A program made the translations under genes and the position numbers. The notes under the pieces are model-generated. The model searched no databases and was not told where the DNA came from. It worked only from the letters and a program-made list of their open reading frames with translations. 64,000 bases of DNA from contig NZ_JAUSZD010000002.1 of assembly GCF_030817275.1 (NCBI RefSeq), positions 2,356,001-2,420,000 on the forward strand, given 5' to 3'. Positions 1 through 8,038 of the stretch are shown piece after piece. The stretch comes from Paenibacillus sp. V4I7. Lineage in GTDB: Bacteria; Bacillota; Bacilli; Paenibacillales; NBRC-103111. The number at the start of each line of letters is the position of its first letter. Positions within the stretch are counted from its first letter, which is position 1.

Positions 1-744
1 ATCCGCACAGCTGATGGTGAGACGATTTCGGCGTCGCAAATGCTCGAACGCTTCCTCTTTTCGCCAACCCTTCAGTGGTCGCCAATCGGAAAGCTCTCCG
101 GAGGTGAACGGCGCAGACTTTATTTGCTTCGTACACTTATGGGAGAACCCAACGTACTGCTTCTAGATGAGCCGACCAACGACTTGGATATCCAAACTTT
201 GACCATACTGGAAGATTATCTGGATCAATTTCTTGGAGCCGTTATAACGGTTTCCCATGATCGATACTTTTTGGATCGTACGGTTTCGCATCTATTTGCT
301 TTTGATGGCAAAGGTCAGATCGAGCCTTACATTGGTAACTACTCCGATTACTTGGAAGAGAAGCAGGAGCAGGCAGAAGCTGATCAGAATCGGAAAGAGT
401 TGATACGTCATGAAAGCTCTTCCAAGTCTAATGGCGGTTCCAACAAAGCTTCAGCAGCCGTTATTAGTAGTCCTGCTGCAGCAGGGGGCACATCGAATGC
501 GAACCGTCCCAAGAAGCTAACTTTCAAAGAACAGAAGGAATGGGACGAAATTGAGAGTACGATAGCTTCTCTGGAAGACAAAGCGGCTAGCTTGAAAAAG
601 CAAATTGAAGCGGCAGGCAGCGACTTTGACCGTGTTCGCGAACTGTATGAGCAAGAGCAGCAAACGGCAGTGGATTTGGAAGCGGCGATGGAAAGATGGA
701 CTTATTTATCTGAGTTGCTAGAGGAAATAGAACGAAACAAGTAG
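1..744 (+). CDS. yfmR: ABC-F ATPase, YfmR/Uup type, C-terminal part (cut by window edge)
   Basis: The reading frame is open to base 1, so the N-terminal half, with the first ATPase domain, lies outside the window. Visible are a second ABC signature (LSGGERRRLYLLRTL), a Walker B with D-loop (VLLLDEPTNDLD) and the switch-histidine region (TVSHDRYFLD). A low-complexity Ser/Ala linker leads to a C-terminal coiled coil beginning KKLTFKEQKEWDEIE. That coiled-coil extension is the hallmark of the Uup/YfmR branch of ABC-F proteins. These are soluble ribosome-associated ATPases that help resolve stalled or mis-set translation; they are not transporters. Assignment to the branch is firm; the exact orthologue is inferred. 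It is followed by another ABC-F gene, but the gap of over 100 bases with repeats suggests separate transcription. Confidence 0.85.
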   Translation: MRTADGETISASQMLERFLFSPTLQWSPIGKLSGGERRRLYLLRTLMGEPNVLLLDEPTNDLDIQTLTILEDYLDQFLGAVITVSHDRYFLDRTVSHLFAFDGKGQIEPYIGNYSDYLEEKQEQAEADQNRKELIRHESSSKSNGGSNKASAAVISSPAAAGGTSNANRPKKLTFKEQKEWDEIESTIASLEDKAASLKKQIEAAGSDFDRVRELYEQEQQTAVDLEAAMERWTYLSELLEEIERNK

Positions 745-810
745 GAGAGACTTCGATCTCCGATCAGGGATCCCAAAAAGGAGAGACTTTAATCTTCGAT
801 TAAAGATCCC
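744..810. repeat. Two imperfect tandem copies between the ABC-F genes
   Basis: Two ~31-base copies, starting at 744 and 780, both begin GGAGAGACTT and both end GATCCC. The second copy contains a perfect 8-bp hairpin (CTTTAATC, loop TTC, GATTAAAG, 787-805). No strong T-run follows, so a terminator is not clear. Function unknown; possibly a local duplication in the leader of the next gene. Confidence 0.5.
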
Positions 811-861
811 TATATATGATATGATAGAACAAACTACTATAAAGGCAGGTATGTACTAAAC

Positions 862-2475
862 ATGATTAATGTTAATAACGTGACGCTTCGTTACGGCAAG
901 AGAGCCTTATTCGAGGATGCCAATATCAAATTCACACCGGGTAACTGCTACGGACTAATCGGAGCAAATGGTGCCGGTAAATCAACTTTTCTGAAAATTC
1001 TTTCCGGAGAGATTGAACCTAACACAGGCGAAGTCAACATAACACCTGGCGAGAGAATGGCTGTTTTGAAACAAAATCATTACGAGTTTGACGAAATCGA
1101 AGTTTTGAAAACCGTCATGATGGGTCATGCTCGCTTGTTTAAAATTATGGAAGAGAAAGACGCTTTGTATGCCAAAGCTGATTTTACAGAAGAAGATGGC
1201 ATGAAAGCCGCTGAACTCGAAGGTGAATTCCAGGATCTAGATGGCTGGCAGGCGGAATCGGATGCAGCTGAGCTTCTCATCGGTCTAGGTATCCCGACTT
1301 CCATTCATGACACGAAAATGAAAGACCTCGATGGCAATGAGAAAGTACGAGTCCTCTTAGCGCAAGCCTTGTTCGGCAATCCGAATATTTTGCTGCTGGA
1401 TGAGCCTACCAACCATTTGAACTTAGAGTCCATTCGTTGGCTGGAGAACTTCCTTTCCCGCTTTGAAGGCACTGTTATCGTTGTATCCCATGATCGTCAC
1501 TTCCTGAACCAAGTATGTACGCATATTGCGGATATTGATTTTGGTAAAATTCAAATGTACGTTGGTAACTACGACTGGTGGTATGAGTCCAGCCAACTGG
1601 CACTTCGTTTGACGAGAGACGCGAACAAGAAAACCGAAGAAAAACGTAAAGAGTTGGAAGCCTTTATCGCACGTTTTAGCGCGAATGCGTCCAAATCGAA
1701 GCAAGCTACATCCCGTAAAAAACAACTCGAGAAGCTTACTCTTGAAGATATTAGACCATCCAGCCGTAAATATCCGTTCATTCACTTCAAAGGTGAGCGT
1801 GAAGCGGGTAAGCAGCTGTTGGCTGTTGAGAAATTGTCCAAAACGATAGATGGCGTAAAAGTGTTAGACAACATCTCGTTTACTATCAATAAAGGGGATA
1901 AAGTTGCCTTTGTTGGCCCGGACGGCATCGCCAAAACGACGCTCTTCAAAATCCTGATGGGTGAAATGGAAGCGGATGAGGGTACGTATACATGGGGGAT
2001 TACAACTTCCCAAGCTTACTTCCCTAAAGACAGCCAAGATTATTTCAACTCTGATTTAACTTTGGTGGATTGGCTTCGTCAATACTCCAAAGACCAAGAT
2101 GAATCTTTCTTACGCGGCTTCCTAGGCCGTATGCTGTTCTCAGGCGAAGAAGCGCTGAAGAAAGCAAACGTGCTATCGGGTGGAGAGAAAGTACGCTGCA
2201 TGTTCTCCAAAATGATGCTAAGCGGATCCAATGTCCTCATTCTTGATGAGCCTACGAACCATTTGGATTTGGAATCCATTACAGCACTTAACAATGGTCT
2301 TGTTGACTTCGACGGAACGATTCTATTCGTCTCCCATGACCATCAGTTCATCCAAACGATTGCTACACGCATTATGGAAATCACGCCTAAAGGACTCATC
2401 GATAAAATGTTCACTTATGATGAATACCTAGAAAGCGAAGATGTGCAAAAACAACGCGAAGCGCAATACGCGTAA
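862..2475 (+). CDS. ykpA: ABC-F ATPase, YkpA/YbiT type
   Basis: A 537-residue soluble protein with two ABC ATPase domains and no membrane segment, the usual length and layout of the YkpA/YbiT branch of ABC-F translation factors. Domain 1 has Walker A GANGAGKST near residue 37 and Walker B LLLDEPTNHL; its signature reads LDGNE instead of LSGGE, and its D-loop has Asn (NHLN) in place of Asp. Domain 2 has the signature LSGGEKVR and Walker B LILDEPTNHLD; its Walker A reads GPDGIAKTT, with Ala where Gly is usual. I recall deviations of this kind in the YkpA branch, but this was not checked by alignment. The start ATG at 862 follows an AGGCAGGT element. A two-codon ATG-TAC-TAA at 851-859 sits immediately upstream. 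A strong hairpin terminator follows the gene. Confidence 0.9.
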   Translation: MINVNNVTLRYGKRALFEDANIKFTPGNCYGLIGANGAGKSTFLKILSGEIEPNTGEVNITPGERMAVLKQNHYEFDEIEVLKTVMMGHARLFKIMEEKDALYAKADFTEEDGMKAAELEGEFQDLDGWQAESDAAELLIGLGIPTSIHDTKMKDLDGNEKVRVLLAQALFGNPNILLLDEPTNHLNLESIRWLENFLSRFEGTVIVVSHDRHFLNQVCTHIADIDFGKIQMYVGNYDWWYESSQLALRLTRDANKKTEEKRKELEAFIARFSANASKSKQATSRKKQLEKLTLEDIRPSSRKYPFIHFKGEREAGKQLLAVEKLSKTIDGVKVLDNISFTINKGDKVAFVGPDGIAKTTLFKILMGEMEADEGTYTWGITTSQAYFPKDSQDYFNSDLTLVDWLRQYSKDQDESFLRGFLGRMLFSGEEALKKANVLSGGEKVRCMFSKMMLSGSNVLILDEPTNHLDLESITALNNGLVDFDGTILFVSHDHQFIQTIATRIMEITPKGLIDKMFTYDEYLESEDVQKQREAQYA

Positions 2476-2486
2476 TGATAAATGAG

Positions 2487-2520
2487 AAGCGCCCTGACGT
2501 ATTACTCTCAGGGCGCTTTT
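2487..2520 (+). terminator. Rho-independent terminator after the YkpA-type gene
   Basis: Perfect 11-bp stem AAGCGCCCTGA (2487-2497) and TCAGGGCGCTT (2508-2518) with a 10-base loop, followed by a short T-run. It ends the ABC-F transcript just before the convergent small gene. Confidence 0.85.
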
Positions 2521-2538
2521 GCCTACGCAAAGCGACGT

Positions 2539-2751
2539 TTAGCTGCCGCCGGTACGACGGCGTTGATTGTTTACTTTTTTAGTCATTTGACTTTTGCCGC
2601 TTTGATTATTGTTTCCAGCTTGTTTCGGGTTTGCGCGTGCAGCGGCTTGATCCGCTTTCTTCTGGGCAAGTTTCTGCTTAATGGCATCAGCTAAACTAAC
2701 TTTCTTGAGGCCTTGTTCTTCACCCAATTGATCTTCAGGCTTGTCTGACAT
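2539..2751 (-). CDS. Small basic, Lys/Gln/Asn-rich conserved protein
   Basis: A 70-residue protein starting MSDKPEDQLG. The frame runs further upstream, but this ATG is preceded by AAGAAGGTG at good spacing and so is the likely start. The N-terminal half is a charged predicted helix (KKVSLADAIKQKLAQKKADQAAA). The C-terminal half is Asn/Gln/Lys/Arg-rich and probably disordered, ending QRRRTGGS. There is no signal peptide, membrane segment or metal motif. I do not recognise the family; the composition would suit a nucleic-acid-binding or spore-associated small protein, but that is speculation. It is divergent from the next rightward gene, and the two share a short intergenic region. Confidence 0.7.
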   Translation of the reverse strand: MSDKPEDQLGEEQGLKKVSLADAIKQKLAQKKADQAAARANPKQAGNNNQSGKSQMTKKVNNQRRRTGGS

Positions 2752-2823
2752 AGGAACACCTTCTTTACGTGGTATGCTTTTAGTATAATCGAATCTAAGA
2801 AAAGATGAAAGAAGGTGTACGGG

Positions 2824-3342
2824 ATGTTTGATCCAACGATCTATGACAATATTAAGGTTGTGCTTGAGGGAGCTGTCTATGACTTGGATTTGGACGGTAA
2901 AATTATCATCACGCGGCGGCAAGATCAAGTCGATCTATCCTCGATGTCACGCACTTATGCGATTGAATTTGCCCGAAAGATCGATAAACCCAGCAAAGCT
3001 GAAATTAACCTGCATGTTCATTTGAGTGATTTAGCAGCTGAAATTTTAGAAAATCCATCAGCCAAGCCAGGCTGTACATTGACCATTAAGCTTTTTACCA
3101 AAGTTAAAGACCCAGATATCGAGTGCCCCTATATCGAAGAGCAACTAGGTGCTATTTGGGAGCAGCGTCCCCAAGTCATTCAGCTGCTTTCTTATGAATA
3201 TGGCCTAGATCCAATTTCCTATCATAATCAAATCACATTATCCTTCGGACGCAAAGTAGATGAAAGTCATATAGATGATTTCCCTCATCTCATTTCTTAT
3301 GCCGTAGATAGTTTAGCTTGGTTGGATGAAAGATGGAGTTAG
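2824..3342 (+). CDS. Conserved hypothetical protein, 172 residues
   Basis: Starts MFDPTIYDN. An in-frame GTG nine bases upstream overlaps the ribosome site GAAGGTG, so ATG 2824 is preferred. The sequence is soluble, acidic and mixed alpha/beta with no recognised motif. The stop lies one base before the start of the thioredoxin-like gene, so the two are almost certainly co-transcribed and translationally coupled. A TATAAT at 2784-2789 is a plausible -10 with no good -35. The function is unknown; the tight link to a CGTC redox protein is the only contextual clue. Confidence 0.75.
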   Translation: MFDPTIYDNIKVVLEGAVYDLDLDGKIIITRRQDQVDLSSMSRTYAIEFARKIDKPSKAEINLHVHLSDLAAEILENPSAKPGCTLTIKLFTKVKDPDIECPYIEEQLGAIWEQRPQVIQLLSYEYGLDPISYHNQITLSFGRKVDESHIDDFPHLISYAVDSLAWLDERWS

Positions 3343-3343
3343 T

Positions 3344-3664
3344 ATGCAGGAATTAACTGGGCAGGAGCTGTTAGAGCGACTAGATAGAACGCAAGAGGGT
3401 TCTTTTGCTGTTTTTCTGTACACACCTTTTTGCGGTACATGCAAAGTGACGGAACGGATGTTAGACATTATCATGACAATGCTGCCTTCCTTACCGCTTG
3501 TAAAGAGTAATATTAACTTTCTTCCTCAAATTACTCGTGAATGGCAAATTAGTAGTGTACCGTGTATAGTCATCATAGAACAGGGAAAAGAGAAAGAATT
3601 TATATACCGCATGCAATCGGTGGATGAGCTGTATCGTAAACTGCTGCCTCTTAACCGCATGTGA
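3344..3664 (+). CDS. Thioredoxin-like protein with CGTC active site
   Basis: A 106-residue thioredoxin fold: beta strand FAVFLYTPFCGTCKVTERML with the redox pair CGTC about 33 residues in, and the cis-proline segment SSVPCIVII (thioredoxins have a PT/PC dipeptide here). It lacks an export signal, so it is cytoplasmic. The start is ATG 3344, preceded by GGAG at five bases; the upstream ATG 3326 would overlap the preceding gene by 17 bases and lacks a site. It resembles small Bacillales thioredoxin-like proteins such as YusE. The likely role is dithiol exchange with an unknown partner; the preceding co-transcribed gene is a candidate. Confidence 0.85.
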   Translation: MQELTGQELLERLDRTQEGSFAVFLYTPFCGTCKVTERMLDIIMTMLPSLPLVKSNINFLPQITREWQISSVPCIVIIEQGKEKEFIYRMQSVDELYRKLLPLNRM

Positions 3665-3691
3665 ATTTGAGAAGAATGGAGTTGTTGACGA

Positions 3692-4081
3692 ATGAGTAGT
3701 TTTCAAATAGGAGATCGCGTAACTGCGGAGTATAAAACAGGCGCTTATTTTGGTGAGGTTGTAGAGATAAGCAATTCGATGAAAGCGGCAGTCCGCATTC
3801 TGGCTGTAAAAGAGCACCCAACACAGGGGGATTTACATAACCCGATGGATCCAAGTGTAGCTTTTTTTCATCAACGACGGGCGTTGTCTTATCAAGAAAT
3901 TGCACTAATGCCTATTACGACAATACGTCCTTATGCAGGTCAGATTCCAGATTACCAAGATTCTCTGAAGAGAGCGCTACTCACGCAAATCAGTAAGCTG
4001 TCGGAAATGGAAGCGTGGGCCCGACGCTCTCTGCAGGAGCTTGATCAGTTACAGAAAGAATATTTTCCAACGAAAGATTAA
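3692..4081 (+). CDS. kapB: KapB, kinase-associated protein B
   Basis: A 129-residue protein with the conserved KapB pattern: IGDRVTAEYKTGAYFGEV at the N-terminus, then HPTQGDLHNP, FFHQRRALSYQE and GQIPDYQDSLKRAL. In B. subtilis KapB is needed for signalling through the sporulation sensor kinase KinB into the phosphorelay. Although it was named a lipoprotein, this copy shows no signal peptide or lipobox and is probably cytoplasmic. Length and motifs match the family closely. The last bases overlap tail to tail with the convergent small gene: both stops share TTAA at 4078-4081. Confidence 0.9.
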   Translation: MSSFQIGDRVTAEYKTGAYFGEVVEISNSMKAAVRILAVKEHPTQGDLHNPMDPSVAFFHQRRALSYQEIALMPITTIRPYAGQIPDYQDSLKRALLTQISKLSEMEAWARRSLQELDQLQKEYFPTKD

Positions 4082-4299
4082 GAAACTTCCAGATACAATT
4101 TCGTGCCGTCGTTATATTTGAAAATGGCGACATCACCAATGATCTCGATCATCGAGATCATTTTTAATTTTTTGCGAAATTCAAAATTCAGCTCAAGTTC
4201 CTTGAGTTTACTGGACAACAGTTCCATATGTGATCGTTTATGTGTGAAATTAAGCACGGGGATGGATTTGTTTTTGAATCTAATGGTTAATGCTTGCAT
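4078..4299 (-). CDS. Small conserved hypothetical protein, 73 residues
   Basis: Starts MQALTIRFKNKS at 4299. The choice is decided by a strong GAAGGAGG seven bases upstream; the frame continues further but has no other good site. It is lysine-rich and mixed alpha/beta, with a C-terminal stretch (EIIGDVAIFKYNDGTKLYLEV) that would fit two beta strands. There is no signal peptide or membrane segment. I do not recognise it. The longer open frame on the opposite strand (4103-4417) lacks a ribosome site and is taken as a shadow. Confidence 0.65.
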   Translation of the reverse strand: MQALTIRFKNKSIPVLNFTHKRSHMELLSSKLKELELNFEFRKKLKMISMIEIIGDVAIFKYNDGTKLYLEVS

Positions 4300-4503
4300 G
4301 TTAAGCCCTCCTTCGAGTTTTCCTTTGGGAAAACTTACTTCATACGCTTTCATTACGTCTGGTCTACTCATTAAGGATACATTTCAAATGTTAGATATGT
4401 TAGGGTCAAACTATTAAAAAAGTTTTAGCAATTTATTATATGTAAAAAATAGCTCTAGTGGGCCAGTTCCTCAAAGATTAATTTGAGCACAAGAGATTGG
4501 CTG

Positions 4504-4532
4504 TTGCGGGGAAGGATAACCACAATTATAAT
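4504..4532 (+). promoter_or_regulatory. Sigma-A-type promoter for the Gfo/Idh/MocA gene
   Basis: TTGCGG (4504-4509), 17-base spacer and a perfect TATAAT (4527-4532), 40 bases before the start codon. The -35 is weak; the -10 and spacing are good. Confidence 0.5.
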
Positions 4533-4573
4533 AAGAAAGATTGAAATCTAAACACGTTCTGGAGGATATAGAA

Positions 4574-5650
4574 ATGACAGCTGGAAAGCCAATTCGTATA
4601 GGTATAATAGGTTCCGGAAATATCGGAAATGTACATATGGAAGTGCTGAAGAAAGTGCCGGAGGCTGAAATCACCGCCGTTACGGATGTATTTTTGCCAC
4701 TTGCTGAAGCTAGAGCAAAAGAACATAACATTGAACGTGTTTATGAAAGTACGGACAAGCTGCTCTCGGACCCATCTATAGATGCGGTAATCATTGCTGT
4801 GTCTAATGAATGGCATGCACCTATCGCGGTACAAGCGCTAGAGGCCGGTAAGCACGTCATGCTCGAGAAACCCATGGCATTAAATCTTGCTTCGGCTAAA
4901 CAAATTGTTGAAGCGGAGCGCAAAGCGGGTAAAGTTCTGATGATTCCGCACCAACTGCGTTGGGATGCCTTATCACTAGCTGTGAAGCAGCAGGTTGAGA
5001 AAGGTGCGCTTGGACACATTTATCATGCAAAAGCAGGCTGGTTGAGACGCAAAGGGATTCCTGGCTGGGGAACTTGGTTTACCCAAATGGGGAAATCTGG
5101 CGGAGGACCTCTGATTGATCTTGGTGTGCATATGTTGGATTTATCTTTGTATCTGATGGGGAATCCGAAACCTGTATCGGTCTATGGAGCGACCTACGCT
5201 GAATTCGGTCCGCGTAAAAAAGGGATTGGATCATGGGGGGCGCCCAACTGGGATGGTCAATATGATGTGGAGGATTTGGCAACGGCTCTGATTAAATTTG
5301 ACAATGGCGCTACCTTATCTCTGGATGTAAGTTGGGCAGCTCTCATTGAAACAGATAACCAGCCTTATGTTCAGCTGCTTGGAAGTGAAGGCGGTGCCTC
5401 GATTCGTGGAACGAAAGGGAAGCTGTTCGCAGAAATGTTCGACCGCGAAGCTGACATTGACCTTACGGTGCCTGAATTCGATGAAGGACCTCGTGTTCGG
5501 ATGGCGAGACATTTCTTGTCATGTATCGAGAGTGGCTTACAGCCGTTGACATCCGTCATGACGGGCTATACGAATAACTTGATCTTGGATGCGATCTACC
5601 GTTCGTCGCAAACGGGTAATGAAGTGAAATTGGACTGGGACATCGAGTAG
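4574..5650 (+). CDS. Gfo/Idh/MocA-family NAD(P)-dependent oxidoreductase
   Basis: A 358-residue cytoplasmic dehydrogenase. The N-terminal Rossmann fold has the dinucleotide motif IGIIGSGNIGNVH near residue 8. The family's EKPMA motif (GKHVMLEKPMALN) near residue 100 carries the catalytic-region lysine. The C-terminal half has GGGPLIDLGVHMLDL, typical of the substrate-binding beta-sheet domain. The start is ATG 4574 after GGAGGATATAGAA; the in-frame TTG upstream is unsupported. Family members oxidise sugars, inositols or related polyols. The exact substrate cannot be read from sequence, and no inositol or sugar genes flank it. It stands first in a possible transcript with the TRIC-like gene 16 bases downstream. 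Confidence 0.9.
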   Translation: MTAGKPIRIGIIGSGNIGNVHMEVLKKVPEAEITAVTDVFLPLAEARAKEHNIERVYESTDKLLSDPSIDAVIIAVSNEWHAPIAVQALEAGKHVMLEKPMALNLASAKQIVEAERKAGKVLMIPHQLRWDALSLAVKQQVEKGALGHIYHAKAGWLRRKGIPGWGTWFTQMGKSGGGPLIDLGVHMLDLSLYLMGNPKPVSVYGATYAEFGPRKKGIGSWGAPNWDGQYDVEDLATALIKFDNGATLSLDVSWAALIETDNQPYVQLLGSEGGASIRGTKGKLFAEMFDREADIDLTVPEFDEGPRVRMARHFLSCIESGLQPLTSVMTGYTNNLILDAIYRSSQTGNEVKLDWDIE

Positions 5651-5666
5651 ACAGGGGCTGCAGGAA

Positions 5667-6302
5667 GTGAATTGGGAGTTATTTAGTATCATCGGAACGA
5701 TTGCATTCGCGGTGAGTGGTGCCATAGTTGCGATGGAAGAAGAATATGATATATTAGGCGTCTATGTACTCGGACTTGTTACAGCTTTCGGCGGCGGAGT
5801 CATACGAAACTTACTGATCGGCAAACCGATTGTCCTGCTATGGGAGCAAGGACTATATTTTCAAATTGCCTTGTTTGCAATGACACTTGTGTTCTGTATG
5901 CCAGTTCGATACATCCGAGTATGGAAAACTTGGGAAGCTTTCTTTGATGCGATTGGTTTGGCTGCTTTTTCCATTCAAGGTGCGCTGTATGCAACGAATA
6001 TGGGACATCCGCTTAGTGCCATTATTGTTGCTGCTGTTCTGACTGGAATTGGCGGAGGGATGGTTCGGGATGTATTAGCGGGACGAAAGCCGCTCGTACT
6101 CAAGGATGAAATTTATGCTGTCTGGGGCATGCTGGCTGGCGCGCTAGTCGGACTTGGTTGGACACAAGGCGCTTGGCAATTAGCTGTTCTATTTGTGCTA
6201 ATCGTGGTTCTTAGAATGTTATCGGTCTTTTATAAATGGAAACTGCCCAAACGATCCTTGCGGGGTGCCATTGGTGAGGCAACACGCAGATCCGATTCGT
6301 AG
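5667..6302 (+). CDS. TRIC-type (former UPF0126) membrane channel protein
   Basis: A 211-residue polytopic protein of about seven hydrophobic segments and two internally related halves. Each half carries a glycine-rich kink: TAFGGGVIRNLLIGKPI and TGIGGGMVRDVLAGRKP. These GGG-x-R-D/N motifs identify the bacterial trimeric intracellular cation (TRIC) channel family, formerly UPF0126 (E. coli YicG-like). Prokaryotic members conduct monovalent cations; the physiological role is unsettled. The start is a GTG that gives the expected N-terminus MNWELFSIIGTIAFAVSGA. The basic C-terminal tail is cytoplasmic by the positive-inside rule. Confidence 0.9.
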   Translation: MNWELFSIIGTIAFAVSGAIVAMEEEYDILGVYVLGLVTAFGGGVIRNLLIGKPIVLLWEQGLYFQIALFAMTLVFCMPVRYIRVWKTWEAFFDAIGLAAFSIQGALYATNMGHPLSAIIVAAVLTGIGGGMVRDVLAGRKPLVLKDEIYAVWGMLAGALVGLGWTQGAWQLAVLFVLIVVLRMLSVFYKWKLPKRSLRGAIGEATRRSDS

Positions 6303-6340
6303 CATAGAGCTATCTAAAGTTCGAAAGGAGGATGGTTAAA

Positions 6341-6820
6341 ATGGAAACATCATTGTTACACCAGCAAAAGATTTCGGCAGAGACGATTGCATCGCGGATT
6401 ATTTCGGTGAAAGAATTGCTGCAAACGGAGCTTGACATGTATGAGGTGTCTAAGGATGTAGAAACGGGTGAGCATTATCTTCATTATGCTTACATGCATC
6501 GAGATTTTACGAACACCGGTGAGTCGGAATCCTTTCATTATTTGCTGCCCATTGACAGTGATGATGTGCTAGGTTTGATATTTGGGGAACAGGGTTATGC
6601 CTATCCAGAGCATTGGCACAAATCATTTTTGCGAAATGGTCCAGAGGGATTTTACATTTGGTTTGACCCGTCACATGAATTGCAGCAATCCGAGGATGAT
6701 GCGATTGCACAGGACCTATTAAATAAGCTGAGAGAATTTCGTGAAAATGGGAATGTAGATCCGGAAGCAGTTCGTAAGTTGCTTGAAGAACTGGATGAAA
6801 CACGTAATAAAAAGGAATAG
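6341..6820 (+). CDS. Conserved hypothetical protein, 159 residues
   Basis: Starts METSLLHQQKIS at ATG 6341, ten bases after AAAGGAGG; the ATG at 6332 sits directly against that site and is unlikely. It is an acidic soluble protein with an N-terminal helical region, a central part rich in aromatic and histidine residues (YLHYAYMHRDF, YPEHWHKSFLRNGPEGFYIWFDP) and a charged C-terminal helix. No signal peptide or known catalytic motif is visible. I do not recognise the family. A terminator follows within 40 bases. Confidence 0.75.
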   Translation: METSLLHQQKISAETIASRIISVKELLQTELDMYEVSKDVETGEHYLHYAYMHRDFTNTGESESFHYLLPIDSDDVLGLIFGEQGYAYPEHWHKSFLRNGPEGFYIWFDPSHELQQSEDDAIAQDLLNKLREFRENGNVDPEAVRKLLEELDETRNKKE

Positions 6821-6854
6821 CCATGATTGAATGCATTCATATATGTTTTACAGG

Positions 6855-6889
6855 AGCCTTGCCGATGATTCGGCGGCGGGCTTTTTTTG
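6855..6889 (+). terminator. Rho-independent terminator
   Basis: Imperfect hairpin AGCC-TTGCCG / CGGCG-GGGCT with a six-base loop and one bulge, followed by seven T residues. It ends the preceding hypothetical gene. Confidence 0.8.
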
Positions 6890-6958
6890 TTTAGTAAAAA
6901 TCAGGATAAATGTCCATATTAACTCTAATGGCTTTTGCTTAGGAGAGGAGGGAGAATC

Positions 6959-7120
6959 ATGGATACAGAGTCCTACCATTTTGCTAACTTTGGCACACGT
7001 GAAGATTTGCTGGAAGATCTGCGCAGCCTCGAGTCCCGCATGAAGGATGAACTGGGGTATGAAGTCGCCCTGATTGCTTACACGCAAGAAGATGATGAGA
7101 GTAAGAAAAGTAAAGTATGA
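6959..7120 (+). CDS. Small conserved protein, 53 residues
   Basis: Starts MDTESYHFAN at ATG 6959, placed by the strong site GGAGGGAG. The first part is acidic and helical (REDLLEDLRSLESRMKDEL), followed by a short beta-like segment (YEVALIAYTQED) and a charged tail. It lies 21 bases before the YhcN/YlaJ-type lipoprotein gene and is probably co-transcribed. No function is recognised; small acidic proteins of this kind are common in sporulating Bacillales. Confidence 0.65.
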   Translation: MDTESYHFANFGTREDLLEDLRSLESRMKDELGYEVALIAYTQEDDESKKSKV

Positions 7121-7141
7121 GCTACTAGAAGGGGGGACTAT

Positions 7142-7840
7142 ATGAAAAAAACGATGTTCAAAATCGTGGTGACCGCTATACTCGTCTGCCTATCAGCAGG
7201 CTGTGCGAGTCCAAAAAATCAAGCAGGCGCAAGTTCTTCTAACCCGAATGCTGGCAGTTGGGATACAGGATTAAGAAACAATGAAAATCCTTCGATGGGT
7301 GCAAAGAGTGTTAATCAATCACCGCAGCCTACGATACTTCAACCTACAATAGATAATGTGAAAGCACATATCAACACGCACTTGCAGCTGAATCGGGATT
7401 TAGCGGATCAGCTTATTCAAGCAGCACACCTAGGATCTACAGCTGTTGCCGTAACGGATAACAACATTTATGTCGCCGTTGATACGGGAGGCATGCAAGC
7501 GATGGGCGCCAATGATGGTGTTAAGATGTTAAGTAAAAATAATGACCCGGAAAATGAAGCAGGCTTATTCGGCTCGGGGGTAGGCGCACAGATGGATTGG
7601 CTCTCGGCCAAACCGCTTCCAGCGGAAAGTTCCAATGCCATTCGACATTTGTTAACTCGTATTTATCCGGAAACGAATATTTTCATCTCGTCGAATCCAT
7701 ATTTCGTGAATCGGATGTTGTACTATGATACGCAGCAGCGAAATAATAAACGAATGGATACGTATTTGAATGAATTTAACACGATGGTCCAATATGCGTT
7801 CCCAACCTATTCCTCAGGACAAAGAAACGAGTTACCTTAA
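7142..7840 (+). CDS. YhcN/YlaJ-family sporulation lipoprotein
   Basis: A 232-residue lipoprotein: a basic start (MKKTMFK), a hydrophobic core and the lipobox LSAGC with the lipidated cysteine at residue 21. A Ser/Asn-rich linker is followed by the family domain from about residue 70 (HINTHLQLNRDLADQLIQAA, STAVAVTDNNIYVAVD). B. subtilis YhcN is a forespore-made lipoprotein of the inner spore membrane, and YlaJ is a related germination-linked lipoprotein. This copy has a long insert between the two halves of the domain. Forespore sigma-factor control is likely from family knowledge but was not shown in the promoter. A strong terminator follows. Confidence 0.85.
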   Translation: MKKTMFKIVVTAILVCLSAGCASPKNQAGASSSNPNAGSWDTGLRNNENPSMGAKSVNQSPQPTILQPTIDNVKAHINTHLQLNRDLADQLIQAAHLGSTAVAVTDNNIYVAVDTGGMQAMGANDGVKMLSKNNDPENEAGLFGSGVGAQMDWLSAKPLPAESSNAIRHLLTRIYPETNIFISSNPYFVNRMLYYDTQQRNNKRMDTYLNEFNTMVQYAFPTYSSGQRNELP

Positions 7841-7896
7841 GGATACTTAAAAAAGCAAAATGCGTAACTATTCCATAGTTGCCCTATAGTCGCTCT

Positions 7897-7924
7897 CCCT
7901 CAGCTGTCTGCTGGGGGTTTTGTC
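7897..7924 (+). terminator. Rho-independent terminator
   Basis: CCCTCAGC (7897-7904) pairs with GCTGGGGG (7910-7917), including one T-G pair, across a five-base loop; a TTTT run follows. It ends the lipoprotein gene. Confidence 0.8.
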
Positions 7925-7978
7925 GTATTTATTTGGGTTCTTGAGATGTTTTAATGACTTTATAAAAGGAGTACGACG

Positions 7979-8038
7979 ATGTTAACACATTCCGAGTATT
8001 TGAATGCTTGCCACGCGTCTATTAGGATGAATGAGTAA
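7979..8038 (+). CDS. Candidate 19-residue leader peptide overlapping the zinc-ribbon gene
   Basis: ATG at 7979 follows AAAAGGAG at ideal spacing and encodes MLTHSEYLNACHASIRMNE, then TAA at 8036-8038. The next gene starts in another frame at 8031 and has only a poor site of its own, so its translation may depend on ribosomes finishing this short frame. Alternatively a one-base sequencing error or real frameshift split one longer gene. No homologue is recognised. Confidence 0.45.
   Translation: MLTHSEYLNACHASIRMNE

Noticed and set aside
2482..2694. 70-residue rightward frame after ykpA
   Set aside because: It begins within the ykpA terminator and lies entirely antisense to the better-supported small gene at 2539-2751.
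4103..4417. 104-residue rightward frame opposite the small gene at 4078-4299
   Set aside because: No ribosome site, and the minus-strand frame has a strong GAAGGAGG.
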